Of a stretch of DNA of 5,795 bases, positions 1 through 5,532 are shown one piece after another; the first letter of the stretch is position 1; every line of letters begins with the position of its first letter. The DNA is taken from contig JAKUNY010000095.1 of assembly GCA_022451765.1 (NCBI GenBank), forward strand, positions 1-5,795. The letters run 5' to 3'. Under the pieces are notes generated by a model. That model saw only the letters and a program-made list of their open reading frames with translations, did not search any database and had not been told where the DNA came from. The position numbers were made by a program, and so were the translations under genes. This DNA comes from Candidatus Poseidoniaceae archaeon (lineage in GTDB: Archaea > Thermoplasmatota > Poseidoniia > Poseidoniales > Poseidoniaceae).

Positions 1-2
1 AC

Positions 3-527
3 AACTCCAGTGCTTGCCCAGACCAGGAATTCAAACTCTGGGGAGCTGACTCCGATTCTGGAACCTACGAATACTTCGGCGAACAAGTGTTCTGTAAGAA
101 ATGCTTCGCAGATGCAGACCCAGTCTCAGAAGGGTTTGACACAGCTCGTGGCTACCAGAACTCTGCTGATGACAACCAAATCGTCAACGGCCTAACCGGT
201 GATGAGTATGCTATCGGCTACTTTGGTTTCGCATACTACGAAGAGAACGCCAACGAGTTGTCCGTTGCTGCGATTGCCAACAACGACACCCACGGTGTTC
301 AGGATGCTGGAAACGCAGTTGCACCAGAATCGAGCACAGTTGCAGATGGATCCTATGCACCATTGTCACGCTACATCTACATGAACGTGAACAACAACGA
401 TTGGGATCTCGTTCGAGACTTCTTTGAGTATGGATTCTCAGAAGAAGGTATGGACCAAGTTGCTGATGTCGGCTATGTGCCACTTCCATCGGACATGCTT
501 GCCGAGATGAAAGCAAGACTTGGTTGA
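3..527 (+). CDS. pstS: Phosphate ABC transporter substrate-binding protein PstS, C-terminal part (5' end outside window)
   Basis: The reading frame is open from the window edge to a TGA at 525-527, giving 174 residues, about half of a usual PstS of 300-350 residues. PstS captures orthophosphate outside the membrane and hands it to the PstCAB importer. Visible hallmarks are the phosphate-loop signature DSDSGTYEYF (window residues 16-25, with the Ser-Gly-Thr that binds phosphate in this family), the DDNQIVNGLTGDEYAIGYFGFAYY block (positions about 171-240) and a DGSYAPLSRYIYM segment near 346-384, all in the order found in the PstS/SphX family. Three cysteines close together (residues 5, 31 and 34, the last two as FCKKC) could form a disulfide or bind metal. 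No pstC, pstA or pstB follows; a strong terminator closes the unit, so pstS is last or alone in its transcript. The family call is firm; the exact substrate is inferred from the family. Confidence 0.88.
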   Translation, partial: NSSACPDQEFKLWGADSDSGTYEYFGEQVFCKKCFADADPVSEGFDTARGYQNSADDNQIVNGLTGDEYAIGYFGFAYYEENANELSVAAIANNDTHGVQDAGNAVAPESSTVADGSYAPLSRYIYMNVNNNDWDLVRDFFEYGFSEEGMDQVADVGYVPLPSDMLAEMKARLG

Positions 528-586
528 AACGTTTTCCGTTTTGCATAAGGGTACGTAAGCTCCGAACAACGTCGTTCAGAGCATCC

Positions 587-626
587 GCCCCTCATCAGGC
601 TCAGGCCTGGTGAGGGGCCTTTTTTT
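587..626 (+). terminator. Hairpin plus T-tract terminator behind pstS
   Basis: Arms 587-600 and 605-618 pair over 14 base pairs with a single G-T wobble around a four-base TCAG loop, followed by a run of seven T (620-626). It starts 60 bases after the pstS stop codon and would end that transcript before the next gene. The form is that of a bacterial intrinsic terminator; archaeal termination usually needs only the T-tract. Confidence 0.9.
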
Positions 627-650
627 ATCCAAATTCCATGGACTCGATTG

Positions 651-660
651 TTTGATAATC
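651..660 (+). promoter_or_regulatory. Candidate TATA element for the 711-962 gene
   Basis: TTTGATAATC is the most TATA-like stretch between the terminator and the next gene. An archaeal start site about 26 bases downstream would fall near 681, leaving a leader of roughly 30 bases that holds the hairpin and Shine-Dalgarno-like sequence at 683-699. The match is weak, and GATAAT would equally resemble a bacterial -10 box. Confidence 0.3.
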
Positions 661-682
661 ATTGACGAAAATGTTCGCCTTA

Positions 683-699
683 CCTCACCAAGTGAGGGG
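683..699 (+). promoter_or_regulatory. Shine-Dalgarno-like sequence inside a small hairpin
   Basis: GTGAGGGG at 692-699 is purine-rich, contains GAGG and ends 11 bases before the ATG at 711, so it favours that ATG over the GTG at 702, which lies only two bases away. The sequence CCTCAC at 683-688 is the exact complement of GTGAGG at 692-697, with a CAA loop, so the ribosome site could be closed by a 6-bp hairpin. The pairing is seen directly; any regulatory effect is inference. Confidence 0.45.
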
Positions 700-710
700 A
701 TGTGTTGAAC

Positions 711-962
711 ATGAGTAAAACCAAGAAAACCGAGACGAAGCAAACCGAAGAAAGCCGAACCATGTTGGTAGGATACGTTCGCCGCAGCAATGCTGGCGGA
801 GCGATCAAGTTGTCCATCAACACCGCATCGTTCGCAGACTGCGAAACCTATGAAACAAGTGATGGGGAATCCTATGTCCCTCTTGTTGTTTCGATGGCAG
901 CACTCCAGCGAGTCATCGCTGGAGAGCGAGCTGTGACGACGGTCTCGCAACTTCTTGACTGA
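711..962 (+). CDS. Small protein of unknown function (83 residues)
   Basis: The ATG at 711 is chosen because a Shine-Dalgarno-like GTGAGGGG sits 11 bases upstream; in-frame GTG (702) and TTG (705) are possible but too close to that site. The stop is TGA at 960-962. The first 17 or so residues are polar and rich in Lys, Thr and Glu (MSKTKKTETKQTEES), probably a disordered tail. The rest looks like a compact cytoplasmic domain: a beta-like stretch MLVGYVRRS, a Gly-Gly turn, IKLSINTASFADC, then SYVPLVVSMAALQRVIAGE and a hydrophobic end. There is no signal peptide, membrane helix, or metal or catalytic motif that I recognise. It stands alone between a terminator and a structured gap, so context gives no function. 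It is likely real, since the frame is clean, has a ribosome site and fills most of its transcription unit. I do not recognise the family. Confidence 0.72.
   Translation: MSKTKKTETKQTEESRTMLVGYVRRSNAGGAIKLSINTASFADCETYETSDGESYVPLVVSMAALQRVIAGERAVTTVSQLLD
903..924. repeat. Perfect 9-bp inverted repeat inside the small gene
   Basis: CTCCAGCGA (903-911) and TCGCTGGAG (916-924) are exact reverse complements around a GTCA loop, within codons for LQRVIAGE of the 83-residue protein. No T-tract follows. It may be a chance result of codon choice or a stable mRNA hairpin near the 3' end. Confidence 0.6.
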
Positions 963-976
963 TTCAAGATGAATCA
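960..976. repeat. 7-bp inverted repeat that includes a stop codon
   Basis: TGATTCA (960-966) and TGAATCA (970-976) are exact reverse complements separated by AGA. The TGA at 960-962 is the stop codon of the small gene. No T-tract follows, so a bacterial-type terminator is not supported. Confidence 0.55.
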
Positions 977-990
977 CTTCAATGTCGTAA

Positions 991-1049
991 TTCATGCTCG
1001 AAAACGATCATGAAGCCGAGCATTAGTCAATTCAGGTTGAACAATGCTC
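991..1049. repeat. Cluster of overlapping, mutually exclusive inverted repeats
   Basis: Three pairings compete here. TTCATG (991-996) pairs with CATGAA (1009-1014), with an inner TCG/CGA pair around AAAA. ATGCTCG (994-1000) pairs with CGAGCAT (1017-1023). GAGCATT (1018-1024) pairs with AATGCTC (1043-1049), extended inward by TCAA (1027-1030) with TTGA (1037-1040). The middle block can therefore bind either the copy of ATGCTC before it or the one after it. The region lies downstream of the small gene and upstream of the TATA box at 1085, so it would be a 3' untranslated region or a protein-binding region. Confidence 0.55.
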
Positions 1050-1084
1050 CATTCACATATTGAGACATAATATTTGGATTACTA

Positions 1085-1092
1085 CTATATAT
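1085..1092 (+). promoter_or_regulatory. Archaeal TATA box for the glycosyltransferase gene (leaderless transcript)
   Basis: CTATATAT lies in an AT-rich stretch (1068-1094) with its centre about 26 bases before the ATG at 1115, the usual TATA-to-start-site distance in Archaea. Transcription would then begin at or within a base or two of the ATG, giving a leaderless mRNA. In agreement, no Shine-Dalgarno sequence precedes this ATG. This promoter probably also serves the transporter gene downstream. Confidence 0.65.
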
Positions 1093-1114
1093 CATCCACA
1101 ATCGAGTTCATAGC

Positions 1115-2044
1115 ATGGAGACTGGGTGTGAGGCTCCTCGAATCGTTGCAGGCATGCCCATGTACAACGAGGAAGAAACCATAGGCACAGTTGTTACAAT
1201 GGCTCTTCGACACGTCGACGAGGTCATTTGTATCGATGACGGGTCCTCAGATTCAAGTGCACGTATTGCAGAAGCCTGTGGTGCAACGGTGATCCGTCAT
1301 CGTGGAAATCAAGGATACGGAGCCGCACTCAAGACGCTGTTCAAGACAACAAGAGACAGCGATACAGACGTTCTCGTCGTTCTCGACTCGGATGGTCAGC
1401 ACGATACAAAAGATATTCCCAAACTCATCCAGCCAATTCTCGATGAAGAGGCCGACTTTACGATTGGTTCTCGTTTCGTAGAAGGTGGAGAAGGCAACGA
1501 CATGCCTGCTTATCGACGTCTTGGAATTAAAGTCATTACAGCAGCGAGCAACCTCACAAGCGATCTTGACATCAAGGATACACAATCAGGTTTTCGAGCA
1601 TTCTCTCGAAAAGCCATCGATCGCCTACGATTTGATGCAGACGGCATGGAATTATCCCTCGAGATGCTTGAAGATGCAAAAGAAAAGCAACTTACAATTC
1701 AAGAAGTCCCAACCGTTATTCGCTACGATGTACCAAAAGGATCCAACTTTACCGCCATCTCTCATGGATTTACGGTCCTTTCATGGGCACTCCTTTCGCT
1801 CTCACAAAAGAAGCCGCTGTTAACGCTCGGCCTACCAGGTCTCGGCCTGCTTGCAACAGGAGCTGCCATGGGCATGAACACCGCTCAAGAATTTACCACA
1901 CAATTCGATAACGTACTCGGTCAAGGATTGACAGCTGTATGGATTGGCGTTCTTGGATTGGCGTTGATAGCGACTGGATTTATTCTTCAGACCGTTCGTG
2001 GATTCCTGCGTATTTTGTTGGTGCGTGAATTCGGCCTTGATTGA
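1115..2044 (+). CDS. Family 2 glycosyltransferase, dolichyl-phosphate-sugar synthase type, with two C-terminal membrane segments
   Basis: This 309-residue protein probably transfers a sugar from a nucleotide sugar to a polyprenyl (dolichyl) phosphate at the cytoplasmic face of the membrane. A GT-A fold domain covers residues 8 to about 225: the nucleotide-binding strand IVAGMPMYNEEETI (10-23), DDGSSD (41-46), the metal-binding DxD motif in DSDGQH (91-96), GSRF (118-121) and the acceptor-region DTQSGFRAF (155-163). Two hydrophobic segments follow at about 234-254 and 272-292 with a short loop, then a basic tail. Length and layout match archaeal DPM1-like enzymes such as the haloarchaeal AglJ group, which start N-glycan assembly on dolichol phosphate; that specific role is not shown here. 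The ATG at 1115 is supported by the TATA box at the leaderless distance. The RND transporter follows 47 bases later on the same strand, suggesting a shared operon. The sugar and exact lipid acceptor cannot be told from sequence. Confidence 0.9.
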   Translation: METGCEAPRIVAGMPMYNEEETIGTVVTMALRHVDEVICIDDGSSDSSARIAEACGATVIRHRGNQGYGAALKTLFKTTRDSDTDVLVVLDSDGQHDTKDIPKLIQPILDEEADFTIGSRFVEGGEGNDMPAYRRLGIKVITAASNLTSDLDIKDTQSGFRAFSRKAIDRLRFDADGMELSLEMLEDAKEKQLTIQEVPTVIRYDVPKGSNFTAISHGFTVLSWALLSLSQKKPLLTLGLPGLGLLATGAAMGMNTAQEFTTQFDNVLGQGLTAVWIGVLGLALIATGFILQTVRGFLRILLVREFGLD

Positions 2045-2060
2045 GCCCATATCGTCGCAT

Positions 2061-2077
2061 TGTTCATCAATTGAACA
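2061..2077 (+). promoter_or_regulatory. Palindrome TGTTCA-N5-TGAACA upstream of the transporter gene
   Basis: The arms 2061-2066 and 2072-2077 are exact reverse complements with a 5-base spacer. The centre lies 23 bases before the ATG at 2092. The same element at the same distance precedes the cupredoxin gene on the other strand (5504-5520). This looks like an operator or shared promoter element, and it would be non-coding only if the ATG at 2092, not the TTG at 2041, is the true start. Confidence 0.45.
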
Positions 2078-2091
2078 CGGTTGGTTCGACC

Positions 2092-4998
2092 ATGGCAGGA
2101 CAACTCTCTGCAATTTTCGAGAGTTTCCGGAAGACCACGGAACCCGCTCGAGAACAAATCGAAAAATGGCAAGGAGAATTCAACTCCTATGCCCGTAAGC
2201 GAACAGAACAGTTGTACAGAACGGTTCTTGCATCACCAGCAGTTTTTATTATTCTCCTAATTGTAATCGCAGCCTTCCTCGGCCAACGTGGTCTTGATTT
2301 CCAATCGCAAATTGAAGACGACGTCGAAATCTTCCTTCCAGACGGTGCTGAATCAACGGACCTGCTTTTGGAAGTGAGAGAGGAATGGTCAACCGATATT
2401 GCTGTCATTTATATCCAAACAGACAATGCTCGTTTAGGTGGAGGTTTAGGAGATAACATCACTGATGAGGCCATTCTTCGAGAAATTAGTTGGGTCGAGG
2501 GCGATGATGACAACGTTGGAGGTTCCTTCACAGGTCGTGGAATGGACCACAATAAGCAAGACTACGGGGAAATTGATGGAGTTTTGTGGGTTATTTCACC
2601 TGCTCAAATCATGAAGGAAATCAACTCGGCTGACGGTCGATTTAACCAATCGATGTGCGTTCATGGCGTCAACACACGTTTGCCTGTTGACCTTGATTGC
2701 GAGAGTCTCCCCGGCGGAGGACGTTATGCGATTCCAGACCAGCAAAGAATTGACCAAATCATTCAGAATTCAAGTGGCTCTTTTGAAGACATCATCATGG
2801 ATACCAACGACAACGATTTGTCGGTCGACAGCGATGGTGACGGGGACCCAACAAATGACATGGATGGTGATGGTGTTTGGGACACCACTGCAATCATTGT
2901 TGGCATGCGTGCCGATGTTCCAGATCAGTGGGGGGAATTGGACCGGTTGTTGGACCATTTTGATGACATCATTGACAACCGACCAATGGATTCTCAATCG
3001 ACGGATATGACGGTTACAGGACTCACAAAGACCTTGGAAGATGTTTCTGATGCCATTTATGATGACCTCGTCAAAATGTTGCCTTATTCGATTCTGTTCA
3101 CTATTCTTATCATATCATTCTTGCATCGGTCCGCAAAGGTGGTCATCATTACTGGCACACCAATTCTCCTCGCTCTTGGCGTCACCTTCGGAGCATCGGT
3201 CGTACTCAAGTGGACACTCACGCCGATGATTGTCGCAACCTTCCCAATTTTGATTGGATTGGGTGTCGATTATGCTTTACACATGGTCAACCGCATCGAG
3301 GAAGTGCGGCGAAAGGAAATCGAACGAATCATTGAAGAAAATACAACGCGCAAGCGACAAGGGAAAGAACCACTCCAACAGCCAGACCTCTGGGACAAAG
3401 AGTTCTACATCCGATGCGTTACAACCATGGCAGGTTCAACTGGCGTTGCTGTCTTCCTTTCAGCCCTAACAACCATGGTTGGATTTTCAGTTCTTATCGC
3501 ACCGAGCATCGTGAACATCGCACCGATTCGCTCGGTTGGACTCACACTGGTTGTTGGGATTTTATCGACGCTCGTATTTTCAATCATTCTTGTTCCAGCA
3601 CTCGCTTGGATGCTCCGGTTCCACAAGCGTACCAATCCAGGCATGTGGAAGAACATTGGCAAGGTTCCAATTCGCTACTTCGTCATCATACTTCTCGTTA
3701 GTTCGAGCGTCACGGTTTACGGGGTTGCAAATCTGGATGAACTCAATGAACCCATCACTGGTTCAAGTGAAGCACCTGAGGGTATCGAATCCCTCGATAA
3801 GATTGCACAATATTCCGAACAATTCGACAGTGGGCAAACCTCGATGTTTGTGTTTGATGCAGCCAATCGCTTCAACAACAACGAGACTTCGAACATCAGA
3901 GATCTTCCTGTTATGGATGCCATTGATCGGTTGGAACAACGCATCGATGATGTTGAAAGCACCGATACGACGAGCATCATCACGTTCCTGAAAGCCGTAC
4001 CAGTGAGCATCCAATTGACAGACGACGTTGTGCTCTATGAGGGCTCATTGTGGGATTTGCTTCATGATGAGTGTTGGGAGAGCAACGATCCGATCGAATG
4101 CAATGTTTGGATAGCTCTTGAGGCGAGTGGGCCAAGTGGACGAGAAGGACTGCGAAGAGACATGGTCAACGTTGCTTTTGATACGCTTTCACTCGAAGTA
4201 CGCTCGATGCTCCTGAACCAGCAAGAAACCAAGGCGATCGTTTACGTTGACCAACCGTACATGAACCTCAACATTGCATCCGACCTTCGAGATGAAATCG
4301 ATGAAATCTTATCCGAACCACCTGAACTTCAACAGACTCGAACCTCAAAATTGACCGGGGGTCTGCCGGTATCCCTCGACATCAATGAGGGGATCCACGA
4401 TACTCAATCACGAACGACCATCCTGACAATGCTCATCCTCACGGTTGTATTGGCACTCGTTTTCCGTTCGATTCGCTTAGGAATCATAACCATGGTTCCA
4501 GTCGCAGTGGTTATTCTGTGGCAACCTCTTCTGATGCAAAGCGGTGACGTCAATGTCAACATCTTCACAGCAATGATTGGAACCATTGTGTTTGGAATTG
4601 GAGTCGATGATGCGATTCACGTTATGCATCGAATACAGGAAGAAGGAGAAAATTCCAAAGGAATTGCCCACGCAATCGAAGAAACTGGTCAGACTATTTT
4701 TGAAACAACAATTACGACGGTGGCTGGAATTTCTGCAGGTTTCCTAGCAGCGTTCCCCGGTTTAGAGAACTTCTTCATGCTGATGTGTTTGCTGATCATC
4801 TTCGCATTCGTGACAAGTTCTTTCCTCCTTCCGAGCATTCTTGTCGCAGAGCACACTGTTCGAGACGTGGCCAAAGGTCGAACCACATTAAGGGAATTTG
4901 TGCGTGGAGAAGACCCTTGGAGAGATATGTCAGGGGACATGACCATCATCAAAGCATCAGAGTTGAAACCCGTTGACGCAGTTCTCGATCAATCGTAG
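2092..4998 (+). CDS. RND-superfamily (MMPL/Patched-like) membrane transporter
   Basis: A 968-residue protein with the duplicated RND layout: membrane segment 1 at about 46-63, a large outer domain (66-325), segments 2-6 at about 329-507, segment 7 at 528-546, a second outer domain (547-775), segments 8-12 at about 776-918 and a cytoplasmic tail. Each half carries the RND segment-4 motif, GVDYALHMVNR (391-401) and GVDDAIHVMHR (837-847), whose Asp residues serve proton coupling in this family. MMPL/HpnN-type members export lipids, glycolipids or other hydrophobic compounds, so a lipid substrate is inferred. Outer domain 1 holds an Asp-rich loop (237-264) like calcium-binding thrombospondin type 3 repeats, and cysteines 189/203; outer domain 2 has cysteines 662/670, both likely disulfides. 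The ATG is preferred; an in-frame TTG at 2041 would overlap the glycosyltransferase stop (TTGA) and add 17 residues. The stop codon lies inside the end of the convergent cupredoxin gene. Confidence 0.9.
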   Translation: MAGQLSAIFESFRKTTEPAREQIEKWQGEFNSYARKRTEQLYRTVLASPAVFIILLIVIAAFLGQRGLDFQSQIEDDVEIFLPDGAESTDLLLEVREEWSTDIAVIYIQTDNARLGGGLGDNITDEAILREISWVEGDDDNVGGSFTGRGMDHNKQDYGEIDGVLWVISPAQIMKEINSADGRFNQSMCVHGVNTRLPVDLDCESLPGGGRYAIPDQQRIDQIIQNSSGSFEDIIMDTNDNDLSVDSDGDGDPTNDMDGDGVWDTTAIIVGMRADVPDQWGELDRLLDHFDDIIDNRPMDSQSTDMTVTGLTKTLEDVSDAIYDDLVKMLPYSILFTILIISFLHRSAKVVIITGTPILLALGVTFGASVVLKWTLTPMIVATFPILIGLGVDYALHMVNRIEEVRRKEIERIIEENTTRKRQGKEPLQQPDLWDKEFYIRCVTTMAGSTGVAVFLSALTTMVGFSVLIAPSIVNIAPIRSVGLTLVVGILSTLVFSIILVPALAWMLRFHKRTNPGMWKNIGKVPIRYFVIILLVSSSVTVYGVANLDELNEPITGSSEAPEGIESLDKIAQYSEQFDSGQTSMFVFDAANRFNNNETSNIRDLPVMDAIDRLEQRIDDVESTDTTSIITFLKAVPVSIQLTDDVVLYEGSLWDLLHDECWESNDPIECNVWIALEASGPSGREGLRRDMVNVAFDTLSLEVRSMLLNQQETKAIVYVDQPYMNLNIASDLRDEIDEILSEPPELQQTRTSKLTGGLPVSLDINEGIHDTQSRTTILTMLILTVVLALVFRSIRLGIITMVPVAVVILWQPLLMQSGDVNVNIFTAMIGTIVFGIGVDDAIHVMHRIQEEGENSKGIAHAIEETGQTIFETTITTVAGISAGFLAAFPGLENFFMLMCLLIIFAFVTSSFLLPSILVAEHTVRDVAKGRTTLREFVRGEDPWRDMSGDMTIIKASELKPVDAVLDQS

Positions 4999-5489
4999 AT
5001 GCGAGCACGCCATGTTGCTGCTGAGAACAAGATAATCAATCCAACGGCATAAACAGGCTCCCAGTTCATGGCAGCCTCCATTGACTGGCCTGAGGACATG
5101 TTCGCTGAGTTGTTTTGTTGATCATCCATCGGGGCTTCAACATCGAGGACGGTTACAGAGCCAAGCATTCCTACCGATTCATGAGGTTCGCAGAAAAAGT
5201 TGTACGTTCCTGCAGAGTCGTAATCGAAAACGTGACCATAATCAACAGCACGTTCTGGATCACCTGAATCAAACACACCGTTCTCTTCAACTGAATTGTG
5301 GGGTAGGGCTTGACCACCCCATACGAACCGGAGTGTATCGCCCTCATTGATGGTCAGTGTTGAAGGTGTAAATCGAAGATTGGTGCTGTCAACAGTTACA
5401 ACGTGTGTTTCTGTTTCTTGCTCCGTTTCAAGGCCAAGATTTCCTTGGAGAAGACAGAGAATGATAGCCAAACACAGCAATCTTCGCAT
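4989..5489 (-). CDS. Plastocyanin-like type 1 copper protein, secreted and anchored by a C-terminal membrane helix
   Basis: This 166-residue protein starts with a signal peptide (MRRLLCLAIILCLLQGNLG, 1-19). A cupredoxin domain follows at about 28-116, beginning VVTVDSTNLRFTPSTLTINEGDTLRFVW. All four blue-copper ligands can be placed: His64 in ALPHNS, then Cys100, His103 and Met108 in CEPHESVGM, the plastocyanin C-x2-H-x4-M spacing. After a polar linker with two N-glycosylation sequons (Asn126 and Asn130) comes a membrane helix at about 145-160 and a short basic end (RARIYD). It should sit outside the cell membrane and carry single electrons, or bind copper, with unknown partners; halocyanin-like proteins are the nearest functional comparison. 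The stop TGA (4989-4991) overlaps the end of the transporter gene by 10 bases, tail to tail. A palindrome with a TATA-like centre lies just upstream, at the right distance for a leaderless message. Confidence 0.9.
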   Translation of the reverse strand: MRRLLCLAIILCLLQGNLGLETEQETETHVVTVDSTNLRFTPSTLTINEGDTLRFVWGGQALPHNSVEENGVFDSGDPERAVDYGHVFDYDSAGTYNFFCEPHESVGMLGSVTVLDVEAPMDDQQNNSANMSSGQSMEAAMNWEPVYAVGLIILFSAATWRARIYD

Positions 5490-5503
5490 GATGTTAGAAA
5501 AAG

Positions 5504-5520
5504 AGTTCAGTATTTGAACA
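5504..5520 (-). promoter_or_regulatory. Palindrome with TATA-like centre upstream of the cupredoxin gene
   Basis: Read on the minus strand it is TGTTCA-AATAC-TGAACT, with 5-bp perfect arms (5505-5509 and 5515-5519) and its centre 23 bases before the ATG at 5489. The AT-rich core CAAATAC lies about 24 bases before the ATG, so it may act as the TATA element of a leaderless transcript. A second, overlapping inverted repeat, GAACA-CA-TGTTC, occupies 5516-5527, giving three alternating half-sites. Confidence 0.45.
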
Positions 5521-5532
5521 CATGTTCCTGAA

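Noticed and set aside
211..546. A 111-codon open frame on the minus strand opposite pstS
   Set aside because: It is the antisense shadow of a clearly recognisable PstS protein; its translation is Arg/Ser/Cys/His-rich with no motif.
576..995. A 139-codon open frame on the minus strand across the terminator and the small gene
   Set aside because: It runs antisense through a strong terminator hairpin and through the small gene, and its translation is rich in Arg, Ser, Cys and His without domain-like pattern. The plus-strand frame has a ribosome site and a sensible protein.
2041..2091. TTG at 2041 as start of the transporter, overlapping the previous stop codon
   Set aside because: The TTGA overlap is attractive for translational coupling, but TTG starts are uncommon, the extra 17 residues show no domain feature, and the palindrome at 2061-2077 fits an upstream region of the ATG at 2092. 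It remains possible.
3536..3991. A 151-codon open frame inside the transporter gene in another frame
   Set aside because: It lies wholly within the RND coding region, whose own frame has continuous membrane segments and motifs; the alternative translation is low-complexity Ser/Arg/Gln-rich.
3242..4650. Internal similarity between the two halves of the transporter (GVDYALHMVNR and GVDDAIHVMHR) as a recent tandem duplication
   Set aside because: This is the ancient duplication shared by all RND proteins; the DNA of the two halves is not obviously similar.
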